64,000 bases of DNA. Origin: Nocardioides humi. Its GTDB lineage: Bacteria; Actinomycetota; Actinomycetes; Propionibacteriales; Nocardioidaceae. Numbering within the stretch: position 1 is the stretch's first letter; each line of letters starts with the position of its first letter. Positions 53,539-61,790 of this stretch are shown here, piece by piece. Both the position numbers and the translations under genes were made by a program. The stretch spans positions 2,852,001-2,916,000 of the forward strand of contig NZ_CP041146.1 of the NCBI RefSeq assembly GCF_006494775.1, in the 5' to 3' direction. The notes under the pieces were generated by a model. It was not told the DNA's origin. It saw only the letters and a list, made by a program, of their open reading frames with translations, and searched no databases.

Positions 53539-54464
53539 GCCGCTCCCCCGATCGGCCTCGGCGCCACGCCGCGACGCCTTCGGCGGCCCGCCGCGACGGT
53601 GTTGCGGAGCAGCCACAGGTCCGTGATCGGACCGACGCCGCCGGGCACGGGGGTCAGTGCCCGTGCCCGGTCGAGCACGCTGTCGTACGCCACGTCACCG
53701 ACCACCCGGACCGTCCCGTCCTCGTCCGTCGACGGGTTGATGCCGACGTCGATGACGATCGCGTCCGCGCTCACGTGCTCGGCCCTGATGAGGCCCGGGC
53801 GGCCAGCGGCCACGATCACCACATCGGAGCGACGGGTGTACCAGCCGAGCATGCCCGAACGGCTCGCCCATTCGTCCACGGACTGCACGGCGGCCTGCCG
53901 GGCGGACGCCAGGGCGACGGCCGGCTTGCCCACATTGTTCGACCGGCCGACGACCGTGATCAATGCCCGACGGTAGAACTCCGCTCGGTCCTCGCCGGTC
54001 TGGTCGAGCCAGTCGTCGAGGAGGTAGAAGACCGACGCCGCCGTCGAGGGGACGAAGCGCGGCGTCCCCAGGGCCAGGAGCCCTGCGTTCTCGGGGTGGA
54101 CCGCCTCCACGTCCTTGCCGGGGTCGAGGGCGCCGAACACACGAGCCTCCGAGATCCTGGCGGGCAGGGGTCTCAGGAGGAGGATGCCGGTGACGTCGCC
54201 GTCGCCGTTGAGGGCGCGCACGACGTCGAGCAGGTCGGCCTCCGTGGCCGTGTCGGGCAGCCGCACCTGCCGCACGGGCACGCCCAGTCCGCATCCGACC
54301 CGCTCGAGCCGTCGCTCGTACATCGCCGACCCGAAGTCGTCACCGACCCGGACCGTCGCCAGTCCGCACTGCCCACCATCGGCGACGAGCTCGTCGAGCT
54401 CCGCCCGCACGACGCGCGCGAGCTCCGTGGACGCCTTCCGGCCGTCGATCACCGCCGCTGTCAT
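53535..54464 (-). CDS. Divergent FolD-family methylene-THF dehydrogenase
   Basis: 309 residues. NAD(P)-binding part VVGRSNNVGKPAVAL and closing PVPGGVGPITDLWLLRNT are typical FolD. The active site is changed: after Tyr49 the usual YxxxK has Leu53 instead of Lys, the Gln of GILVQLPLP is Leu97 (GILLLRPLP) and the KDVDG Asp-Gly is Glu120-Ala121. Since Lys and Gln are needed for cyclohydrolase action, it is probably dehydrogenase-only, with the FchA-like protein doing the second step. It may instead have a new activity. It begins 39 bp after the ligM stop. Confidence 0.85.
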   Translation of the reverse strand: MTAAVIDGRKASTELARVVRAELDELVADGGQCGLATVRVGDDFGSAMYERRLERVGCGLGVPVRQVRLPDTATEADLLDVVRALNGDGDVTGILLLRPLPARISEARVFGALDPGKDVEAVHPENAGLLALGTPRFVPSTAASVFYLLDDWLDQTGEDRAEFYRRALITVVGRSNNVGKPAVALASARQAAVQSVDEWASRSGMLGWYTRRSDVVIVAAGRPGLIRAEHVSADAIVIDVGINPSTDEDGTVRVVGDVAYDSVLDRARALTPVPGGVGPITDLWLLRNTVAAGRRRRRGVAPRPIGGAA

Positions 54465-54503
54465 CGTCCTCTCCTTCGCCCTCGACCCGCTGCTCCTCCG
54501 CGC

Positions 54504-55858
54504 TCAGAAGATCCGGGCGACCGTTGCCCGGATCTGCTTGGGAACGTGCTTCTCCAGGTAGGGCTTCGTCGCGCCACCGTCGTGCTCCCCCACGTCACGA
54601 CGACCTCGGCACCCACCCGGGCGACGCTCTCGTCCAGCATGGCGAGCGAGGCGAAGTCCCTGAGGTTGGTGTTGTAGCCGGCACGGGTGGAGACGCCGAC
54701 CAGGCGGTCGCCGACCCGCACGCTGTCGTACTGGAACGTCGAGAAGGGGATGCTCGGCAGCTCGAAATAGCGCGTCCGGTTGTCGTCGTCGGCGAACAGC
54801 GCGGACAGGAACGCCTCGCTGACGTCCTCCCGCTGCCAGGCGAGACCCACCTTCACCCGGTGCGACTCGTCCTTGCGGCGCAGGAGCGCGTCGCGGCCGA
54901 GGAAGTCGTGCTCCCAGTGGATCAGACGCCCGTAGCCGAGGTCCCACGGCGAGAGGTAGTAGTCCTCGATGTCGGTGGAGAAGAAGCTCCCGCCGAGGGT
55001 CGATGCCGCCTCGTAGCCGGTGGCCGGCAGGTGCTCACGGTAGGCCTTCAGCGACGGCGCGGTGTAGATCGCCGGCACCGGCAACCCGATCCAGCCGGAC
55101 TCCAGGGTCGTGCTGGCGTAGGACAGGGCGCCGCCCCGCCTCATGCCGAACTCCTCGCCCGCCTCGACGATCGCGGCGAGCACCCGCTGCCCGTGCTCGA
55201 TCGGCCCCCACATCTCCAGACCGGTGAACTCCTCGCCGGGGACACCGGTCATCGTGTGGTTCAGCGCGCGCACCGGGGTGCCGGCGATCGTGAACTCGCC
55301 GATGTTGAAGAAGCGGATGTCGGGAAGCGTGCCTCCGCTGGCCTTCTCGATGATCTTGAGAGCGAGGGGGCCCTGGATCTGGTACCGGTAGGTGGATCGG
55401 CCCTCCTGCTCCACGGACGCCGACCGCTCGTCGCGGCGCACCTCGACGTCGTACCCGCCGGTCTCGGCGTTGTACGCGATCCAGTTGGGGAGGGTCGGCG
55501 TGCCCACCAGGCTGAACTCGTCGTCCTCCAGGCCGAAGAGGATCGCGTCGCCGATGAAGTCGCCCTCCTCGTTGACCGCGACGAACTGCTTGCCCTTGTT
55601 GCGACCGAACGTGGCGAAGCTGTTGACCCCGAAGTCGGCCAGCAGCCGGTGGATGTCGGGTCCCTTGAAGTAGATGTCCGTCATGTGGTGGGACTGGTCG
55701 AAGAGGGTCGCGGTGGTCCGCCACGCCTCCTGCTCGTCGCGCCAGTTCGTGTGCTCGCGCGGGACGGGGAAGGGGTACGAGCCGCCCTTGTTGGCCCGGA
55801 GCATCCCGACGGCGTCACCGTGGCGAGCCAGCTTGTCCTGGAGTGATTCGGTGGTCAT
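54504..55858 (-). CDS. THF-dependent O-demethylase, LigM/GcvT-like, one apparent frameshift
   Basis: About 451 residues after repair. GcvT fold: LFDQSHHMTDIYFKGPDIHRLL, TRYRYQIQG-like STYRYQIQGPLAL, GYEAASTLGGSFFSTDIEDYY and DRLVGVSTRAGYNTNLRDFASLAM. Length and motifs fit LigM/DesA vanillate-syringate O-demethylases better than AMT of glycine cleavage (about 365 aa) or DmdA. They move a methyl from an aryl methoxy group to THF. The frame breaks at CCCCC 54587-54591; restoring one base gives VTWGEHDGGATKPYLEKHVP and the stop at 54504. Lies 39 bp after metF. Confidence 0.85.
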
Positions 55859-55897
55859 GGTTCTTCTTCCTGTCGTTGATGGAGGTGGGAGGAGTGA

Positions 55898-56737
55898 TCA
55901 GGCGGGGACGGGCTCGCCCTGGCGCCGTTGCCAGTCGGCCGTGCGGTCGATCTGGTTGAACGAGAAGAGGTGGACGCCCTCGATCCCCTGGTCGGCGAAG
56001 GACGCCTCCCGGCCCAGCTCGGCCAGCAGCGTCTCCGGCTCGTAGTCGCGGCCGATCACCAGGTTGTTCATCAGGCCGTGCTGCTTGCTGAGGAACTTCA
56101 CGGACGAGCCCACGCCGATCCGGAGCGAGAGCTCGACGAGCTTGCGGGAGTTCAGCGGAGCCGCCAGGCCGACCCTGAGCGGGAGCGTGACCCCGGCCTC
56201 GCGCATCCGGCTCAGCCAGCCACGCAGCGCCGACGGATCGAAGCAGAGCTGGCTGACCATGTACGTCGCGGTGCCCTGCTTCGACAGCAGTGCCTCCGCG
56301 AGCGTGTCGTCGCCGATCTTCGGATGACCCTCCGGATAGCAGGCGACCCCGATCCGCTCGAAGGGATGCGACATCCCGGCGAGCTCCTGCAGGAGCTCAC
56401 CGGCCGAGGCGAACGCGCCCACCGGCTCGGGGGCGTCGCCGCCGACGACGTACAGGTCGTCGATCCCGATCTCGGCCATCCGGCTCACGATCGACCGGAG
56501 CTCGGCCGCGTCACGCACCTGGCGGGCGGCGACGTGGGGCACGACGCGGTAGCCGGCCTCGCGCGCGCTGGCGACGTGCGCGAACGTCCGCTCCAGCCCG
56601 AACTTCGGCGAGCAGGTGACCGTCACCGTCGTCGTGCGCGGCAGCACGGTGAGCGCCCGGTCCGCGCCCTTCAGCGGGATCACCTCGATATTGGCCCGCC
56701 GGATCAGGGCCCGGGTCGGTTCGTCGACGAGAGTCAT
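55898..56737 (-). CDS. metF: Methylenetetrahydrofolate reductase-like protein
   Basis: 279 residues of the MetF TIM barrel. FAD/THF features: VTVTCSPKFGLERTFAHV at the start, DDLYVVGGDAPEPVG in the middle, and the C-terminal FSFNQIDRTADW. In methionine synthesis the enzyme makes methyl-THF; here it would run in the oxidative direction, returning methyl-THF from LigM to methylene-THF, as proposed for the Sphingobium ligM-metF cluster. Being first in its operon with a paired operator just upstream (20 bp from the ATG) it is co-regulated with the demethylase. Confidence 0.88.
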   Translation of the reverse strand: MTLVDEPTRALIRRANIEVIPLKGADRALTVLPRTTTVTVTCSPKFGLERTFAHVASAREAGYRVVPHVAARQVRDAAELRSIVSRMAEIGIDDLYVVGGDAPEPVGAFASAGELLQELAGMSHPFERIGVACYPEGHPKIGDDTLAEALLSKQGTATYMVSQLCFDPSALRGWLSRMREAGVTLPLRVGLAAPLNSRKLVELSLRIGVGSSVKFLSKQHGLMNNLVIGRDYEPETLLAELGREASFADQGIEGVHLFSFNQIDRTADWQRRQGEPVPA

Positions 56738-56756
56738 GTGCTCGATCGCTTTCGTT

Positions 56757-56786
56757 CGATAATCGGTAGTTGTAGTCGATAATCGG
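56757..56786. promoter_or_regulatory. Paired CGATAATCG operator, metF promoter
   Basis: Two exact copies of CGATAATCG (56757-56765 and 56777-56785), each followed by G, centres 20 bp apart. This is the most regular of the five paired sites. It lies between metF and the convergent-side membrane gene, 20 bp from the metF start codon. Confidence 0.8.
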
Positions 56787-56811
56787 TATTCTAGAAGTGG
56801 TGCCCGCCTTG

Positions 56812-57233
56812 TCAAGGGGCGCGTCGCGTCCGGCATCGAGTCCGCAGGAGGAGCCCGGCCAGGTAGCCGCCGGTGACGACCGCCCCATCCCGAACCAGGT
56901 CACGGAGCCGTCGCCCAGCCGCCCGGCGCCCCACCCGAGCAGGGCGCAGCCGCCCACGACGCCGCCATGGGCGAGGAGGCTCCACGGCGGTGGCCCGGCC
57001 GCCGAGCGGGATCGCGGCGGGGAGCGGCGCCCGACGGAGGGCGCGGCCACCAGCAGGCTCACGGCGGCGACGGCGGCGAGGCAGCCTCCGACGAACGCCA
57101 GGGACCGCGACAGGTCGGGCAGGCCGTGCGCTGCCGCCGCCTGCGCCGTGCTGAACCACACCACGAGCGTGTAGCCGTGCGGTCCGGCGAAACCGGCCAG
57201 GACCGGAAGGTCCGGCGCCGTCGGACGGCGCAC
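56812..57233 (-). CDS. Small integral membrane protein, one apparent frameshift
   Basis: About 140 residues with three or four membrane segments (YTLVVWFSTAQAAAAHG, SLAFVGGCLAAVAAVSLLVA, LLAHGGVVGGCALLGWGAG, AVVTGGYLAGLLL). No recognised domain. One restored base at CCCC 56883-56886 joins VTWFGMG to AVVTGGYLAGLL. GTG 57233 is 5 bp after the trxB stop, so it is the last gene of the HGD-trxB operon. It may be an anchor, transporter subunit or heme/thiol membrane protein; no evidence decides. Confidence 0.5.
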
Positions 57234-57237
57234 CGCA

Positions 57238-58206
57238 TCAGCCGACGGCGAGGGCACGATCAGCCGACATGGCCAGGAAGTGCTCCGCGTCGAGTGCCGC
57301 GGAGCACCCACTGCCGGCAGCCGTGATCGCCTGCCGGTAGCGGCTGTCGACGAGATCCCCGCACGCGAAGACACCGGGCAGGCCGGTCGCCGTGCCTCCG
57401 GACACGACGACGTACCCGGCGGCGTCCAACTCGATCCGTCCCCGCACCAGCTCGGAGCGCGGCTCGTGCCCGATGGCGATGAACACGCCGTCCGTCCGGA
57501 GGTCCCGCCGCGCGCCGGTGCGCACGTCGGTCAGCTCCACTCCGGTCACCTGGTCGTCTCCCCGGATCGCCGTGACCTCGGCGTCCCAGACGAAGGTGAT
57601 CTTGTCGTCCGCGAAGGCGCGCGCCTGCATGGTCCGTGACGCCCGGAGCTCATCTCGCCGGTGGACCACGTGCACGCGCGCCGCGAACCTGCTCAGGAAC
57701 GTCGCCTCCTCGAGCGCCGTGTCGCCTCCCCCGACCACCACGACATCCCGGCCCCGGAAGAAGAAGCCGTCGCAGGTGGCGCACCAGCTGACGCCGTGCC
57801 CCGACAGCCGGTCCTCCGCCTCCAGGCCCAGGCGCCGATAGGCGGACCCCATCGCCAGGATCACCGACCGGGCGCGATAGGTCGCGCCGTCGCCGGTGGC
57901 GACCGTCTTCACGTCGCCCTCGAGCGCCAGCTCGACGGCGTCGTCGGCGACGAGCATCGCTCCGAACTGCTCGGCCTGCGCACGCATCCTCTCCATCAGG
58001 TCCGGACCGAGCACGCCTTCGGGAAAGCCGGGGAAGTTCTCGACCTCCGTCGTGGTCATCAGCGCACCGCCGGCGGAGACCGAGCCCTCGATCACCACCG
58101 GGCGGAGCTGGGCCCGCGCGGCGTAGATCGCGGCCGTGTAGCCCGCAGGACCCGAGCCGACGATCACGACATCGGCGAGGCCGTCGGCCGCGCCGGCGCC
58201 CGACAT
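57238..58206 (-). CDS. trxB: Thioredoxin reductase
   Basis: 322 residues. FAD motif [20 protein letters not shown], the redox pair WCATCDG (CATC) and NADPH motif [17 protein letters not shown] are as in TrxB. It reduces thioredoxin or a similar dithiol with NADPH. Located in the IclR island behind the dioxygenase gene, it could serve the peroxiredoxin and OsmC-type proteins or an unusual thiol. ATG 58206 overlaps nothing but lies one base after the dioxygenase stop. Confidence 0.92.
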   Translation of the reverse strand: MSGAGAADGLADVVIVGSGPAGYTAAIYAARAQLRPVVIEGSVSAGGALMTTTEVENFPGFPEGVLGPDLMERMRAQAEQFGAMLVADDAVELALEGDVKTVATGDGATYRARSVILAMGSAYRRLGLEAEDRLSGHGVSWCATCDGFFFRGRDVVVVGGGDTALEEATFLSRFAARVHVVHRRDELRASRTMQARAFADDKITFVWDAEVTAIRGDDQVTGVELTDVRTGARRDLRTDGVFIAIGHEPRSELVRGRIELDAAGYVVVSGGTATGLPGVFACGDLVDSRYRQAITAAGSGCSAALDAEHFLAMSADRALAVG

Positions 58207-58207
58207 C

Positions 58208-59397
58208 TCAGCGTCCGTCCGCGGCGACGGCCTGGCCGGTGCCGCGCGCCCACGACCAGGGATAGGCGGGATCCTCGACACCGAGCGCCGCGGCGCCGAT
58301 CTGCAGCGGAGCGAAGGTGTCGATCATGACCGCGGTCTCGGTGGTGCTCTTCACCTCGAGGGTCTTCTCGTGACTTCCGGGCTGGGGCCCGTGGATGTAG
58401 CCCGCGGGATGCAGGGACATCGAGCCCTGCTCGATGCCCGTGCCGGCACGGCTGATGAAGTCCCCCGTGTAGAAGAGGACCTCGTCGGAGTCGACGTTCG
58501 AGTGCGCGTAGGGGACCTTCACCGCATCGGGGTGGTAGTCGAACAGCCGCGGTACGAAGGAGCAGACCACGAAGCCCGGACCCTCGAAGGTCACGTAGGT
58601 CGGCGGGGGCAGGTGCAGCGCACCCGTCGAGGGCATGTAGTCGGAGATGTTCAGCGCGTAGGGATAGTTGTAGCCGTCCCAGCCGACGACGTCGAAGGGG
58701 TGGAAGGCGTACTGGTAGCGCGTGCAGCCGGTCCGGGTCCGGACCACCACCTCGACCTCGCCCTCCTCCTGGATCAGCTCGTCGGGGGCGCGCAGGTCAC
58801 GCTCGTTGAAGGGTGAGCCGTCGAGGAACTGGCCGACCGGCGACATGAAGCGCTTGGGCGGACGGATGTGACCCGATCCCGTGCCCTCCACCACGAGCAG
58901 GCGGAGCTCGTCGGACGTCAGCACCCACCGGTGCGTGGTGGAGGTCGGGATGACGACGTAGTCGCCCTCCCCGACCGCGAGCCGGCCGTAGGGGGACTCC
59001 AGGACCGCGGAGCCGGACTCGACGAAGCAGAGCTCGTCGCCGATGGCGTTGCGGTAGAGGCCGCTGGACTCGGTGGCGGCGACGTACGACACCGTCAGGT
59101 CGGCGTTGCCCACGATCACGGTCCGCCCCGTCACCGGGTCGCTCACCGTGCCGAGCTTGTGGGTCAGCACGTGCCTCGGCAGCAGCGGGTCGTTGGTGAC
59201 GAGCTCGCGCGACTCCAGCTCCACCGAGTCGGCGGCCGTGATGACCGTCGGCAGCTTGCGGTGATACAGGAACGACTGCGTCCAGGAGAAGCCCTCCTCG
59301 CCCTGCATCTCCTCGTAGTAGAGCTCTCCGGTCGCGGGATCGCGGAACTGCGTGTGGCGGCGGCGGGGATCTCACCGAGTGAGCGGTAGAAGACCAT
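58208..59397 (-). CDS. Homogentisate 1,2-dioxygenase family protein, one apparent frameshift
   Basis: About 396 residues after repair. HmgA-family segments: [58 protein letters not shown] and [21 protein letters not shown], which bear the iron-binding His and Glu residues. It splits aromatic dihydroxy rings next to the side chain. The usual partners of homogentisate breakdown (isomerase, fumarylacetoacetase) are absent, so the true substrate may be another hydroquinone. The frame breaks at about 59356-59367; one added base restores [18 protein letters not shown]. Confidence 0.82.
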
Positions 59398-59408
59398 CTG
59401 CTTTCCTC

Positions 59409-59438
59409 CGATAATCGGTTGTCAAGTTCGAATAACGG
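59409..59438. promoter_or_regulatory. Paired CGATNATCG-type operator, dioxygenase promoter
   Basis: CGATAATCG (59409-59417, exact) and CGAATAACG (59429-59437, degenerate), centres 20 bp apart, 12-40 bp upstream of the dioxygenase start. Forms one of the two pairs in the 131-bp divergent gap. Confidence 0.7.
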
Positions 59439-59490
59439 TACTGTGCCGAGGTGGGGCGCGCTTGTCAATGGCTTTCGATCGCCCTACTCT

Positions 59491-59521
59491 CCGATTAACG
59501 AAGAGCTAGACCGATAATCGG
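59491..59521. promoter_or_regulatory. Paired CGATNATCG-type operator, hydrolase promoter
   Basis: CGATTAACG (59492-59500) and CGATAATCG (59512-59520, exact), centres 20 bp apart; the exact site runs straight into GGAGG, the ribosome site of the hydrolase gene (ATG 59529). Confidence 0.7.
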
Positions 59522-59528
59522 AGGATCG

Positions 59529-60665
59529 ATGCGAGAACTTCTCACCGTGCCGCTCGGGACCGGGGTCCGGGCGACGGAGGTGTACTCGGGCGTCGCCCGG
59601 ATGGCCGGGGTGCTGTGGTGCACGCGCGTGCGCGCGACCGCGGGGCGGCGCGCGGCGACGGCGGTCGTGGTGGTGCACCCGTCGTCCAACTTCCTGGGGC
59701 ACTACGCACTCGAGGCATGGGCGGCGCGCGGGGTGGACGCCGTCGCGATGACCACGCGCTACATCGGCAACGACTCCGCCCTCCTCCTGGAGAACTGCGT
59801 CCTCGACGTCGCGGCCGTCCTCGGGCACCTGCGCCACGAGGGCTACGAGCGCGTGGTGCTCGTGGGCAACTCCGGCGGAGGCGGCCTCGTGGCGCTCTAC
59901 CAGGAGCAGGCGCTGCGCCCCACGATCACCTCCGCCCCCGGAGGCGCGGGCCCCGACCTCACCCAGGCCGTCCTGCCCCCGGCCGACGGTCTGGTCATGC
60001 TCATGGCGCACCCGGGCCGGGCGAACCTGCTCGTCGAGATGCTCGACCCCGCCGTCCTGGACGAGAGGGACGTGCACCGCCGCGATCCGTCGCTGGACCT
60101 GTTCGCCGGCGACCGGGTACCGCCCTACGACCGGGCCTGGCTGGATCGCTACCGCCGGGCCCAGAGGTCACGGAACGACCGGATCACCGCGTTCGCCCGG
60201 GAGGAGATCGCGCGGCTCCGCGCACACACGGGCGGACGGGTCCAGGACGCTCCCCTGGTCGTGCACGCGACCTGCGCCGACCCGCGCAACATCGACCTGA
60301 CGATCGACCCGTCGGACCGGGAGCCGGGCACCCTGTGGGGAGATCCCTACGTCGCGAACCTCATCCCGACCACTCTCGGCCACCTCACCACGCTCCAGTC
60401 CTGGCTCTCCCAGTGGTCCATCGAGACATCGCACGGCGACGGGCCCGCCCGGCTCGGCGGGGTCGAGGTACCGGTCCACGTCATCTACGGCACCGCGGAC
60501 CAGGCCTGCTTCCCCGAGCACGCCCAGCAGCTGTACGACGCGGCACCGGCCGGGGGGCGCCGGCTCACGGCCGTCGCCGGCGGTCGGCACTACCTCAACG
60601 GTCAGCAGGAGCAGATCGACGAGATGGCCGACGTCCTCGTCGGATGGACGGAGGAGGTCCTGTGA
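59529..60665 (+). CDS. Alpha/beta hydrolase
   Basis: 378 residues, alpha/beta hydrolase fold. The nucleophile elbow is VLVGNSGGGGLVALY (Ser in GNSGGG), an acid residue is expected near YGTADQACFPEHA, and the catalytic His in AGGRHYLNG. Such enzymes cleave esters or carbon-carbon bonds of ring-cleavage products. With a ring-cleaving dioxygenase divergent next door, it may hydrolyse the cleavage product. GTG of the next gene overlaps its stop. Confidence 0.82.
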   Translation: MRELLTVPLGTGVRATEVYSGVARMAGVLWCTRVRATAGRRAATAVVVVHPSSNFLGHYALEAWAARGVDAVAMTTRYIGNDSALLLENCVLDVAAVLGHLRHEGYERVVLVGNSGGGGLVALYQEQALRPTITSAPGGAGPDLTQAVLPPADGLVMLMAHPGRANLLVEMLDPAVLDERDVHRRDPSLDLFAGDRVPPYDRAWLDRYRRAQRSRNDRITAFAREEIARLRAHTGGRVQDAPLVVHATCADPRNIDLTIDPSDREPGTLWGDPYVANLIPTTLGHLTTLQSWLSQWSIETSHGDGPARLGGVEVPVHVIYGTADQACFPEHAQQLYDAAPAGGRRLTAVAGGRHYLNGQQEQIDEMADVLVGWTEEVL

Positions 60666-61735
60666 CCACGATCGAGCGGATCACGACCACCATGCACGCC
60701 GTACCCCTCGGCGCGGGCCGCGGCGGCTCCGGGGCGACCCAGGTCGACCTCGTCCTCGTGACCGTCGAGGACTCCGACGGTGCCCGTGGCCTCGGCTTCA
60801 CCTTCGGCCTGACCGGCGGAGCGGGCGCGGTGCGGCACCTGATCGACCACGACCTGCGCTCGGTCGCGCTGGCCTCGGAGCTGGACCACTGGCCGCAGAC
60901 CTGGGAGCGCATGTCGGCGCGCACCCACCGGCTCGGCCGCGGCCACGCCCTCGCCGCGATCGGCGCCCTCGACATCGCCGTGCACGACCTCCAGGCCCGC
61001 CGCCAGGGACTGCCGCTCTACCGGTTCCTCGGCGCGTACGCCGATGCGGTCGAGATCTACGGCAGCGGACGGGCGACCCACCAGATGAGCGACGCCGAGC
61101 TGGTCGAGGGCGCGCAGGCCTACCTCGCCGACGGCTTCGGAGCGATCAAGCTCCGCGCGGGCGCCCTCGGCCTGGACCGCGACGTCGAGCGCGTGACCGC
61201 GGTTCGCGAGGCTGTCGGCGACTCGGTGCGGATCATGGTGGACTGCAACGAACGGCTCACCCTGCCCGAGGCGCTCTGGTTCGCAGCGCGCATGGCGGAC
61301 CTGGGTGTCTTCTGGCTGGAGGAGCCGCTGCGCTCCGAGGACGTCGCGGGACACCGGCAGCTCGCTGCGACCGGCCTGCCGATCGCGGTGGGGGAGCACC
61401 TGCAGGGCCGGTTCGAGTTCGGGGAGTACCTCGGTCGCCAGGCGGCCTCGATCCTGCAGCCCGACCCTCCGCTCTGCGGCGGCGTGACCGAGTGGCGCCG
61501 GATCTCGGCCATCGCCGAGACGGGCTCGGCCGTGCTGTCGCCGCACTTCCTCCCCGAGCTCAACGTCCATCTCGCGTTGGCCGTCCCGAACTGCCCGCTC
61601 GTCGAGCACTTCCCCCTCATCGACGACGTGCTCGCCGACACGATCGCCATCCGCGAGGGGCGGGCTCTCCCTCCCGACCGGCCGGGGCACGGCATCCTCT
61701 TCGACGACGAGGCCCTCCGCCGGTTCCGTATCTGA
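60662..61735 (+). CDS. Enolase-superfamily enzyme (mandelate racemase/muconate lactonizing type)
   Basis: 357 residues. Mg-binding and base residues are recognisable: KxR in AIKLRAGAL, Asp in IMVDCNERL, Glu in WLEEPLRSED, Glu in AVGEHLQGRF and the general-acid His of SPHFLPELNV. Members lactonise muconates, racemise or dehydrate acid sugars. In an aromatic island it may handle a lactone or enol from ring cleavage. Coupled to the hydrolase gene (GTGA overlap). Substrate unresolved. Confidence 0.88.
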   Translation: MTTIERITTTMHAVPLGAGRGGSGATQVDLVLVTVEDSDGARGLGFTFGLTGGAGAVRHLIDHDLRSVALASELDHWPQTWERMSARTHRLGRGHALAAIGALDIAVHDLQARRQGLPLYRFLGAYADAVEIYGSGRATHQMSDAELVEGAQAYLADGFGAIKLRAGALGLDRDVERVTAVREAVGDSVRIMVDCNERLTLPEALWFAARMADLGVFWLEEPLRSEDVAGHRQLAATGLPIAVGEHLQGRFEFGEYLGRQAASILQPDPPLCGGVTEWRRISAIAETGSAVLSPHFLPELNVHLALAVPNCPLVEHFPLIDDVLADTIAIREGRALPPDRPGHGILFDDEALRRFRI

Positions 61736-61744
61736 GCCCGACCC

Positions 61745-61790
61745 GGCACCGCCGCCTGACGCGTCACCCGACGCGTCAGGCGGCGGTGCC
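61745..61790. terminator. 20-bp stem terminator between converging genes
   Basis: A perfect 20-bp stem (61745-61764 with 61771-61790) with a 6-base CACCCG loop. The right arm includes the last codons and stop of the P450 gene at 61776, so it ends the plus-strand hydrolase/enolase transcript and may serve the P450 as well. Confidence 0.85.

Noticed and set aside
53535..54464. Standard bifunctional FolD annotation
   Set aside because: The lysine of the YxxxK motif and the glutamine of the VQLP-type motif are replaced, so full cyclohydrolase function is doubtful.
49444..59521. CGATAATCGG as a simple -10 promoter element (GATAAT)
   Set aside because: Orientation differs relative to transcription in metF and the dioxygenase, and copies come in 20-bp spaced pairs, which fits an operator better.
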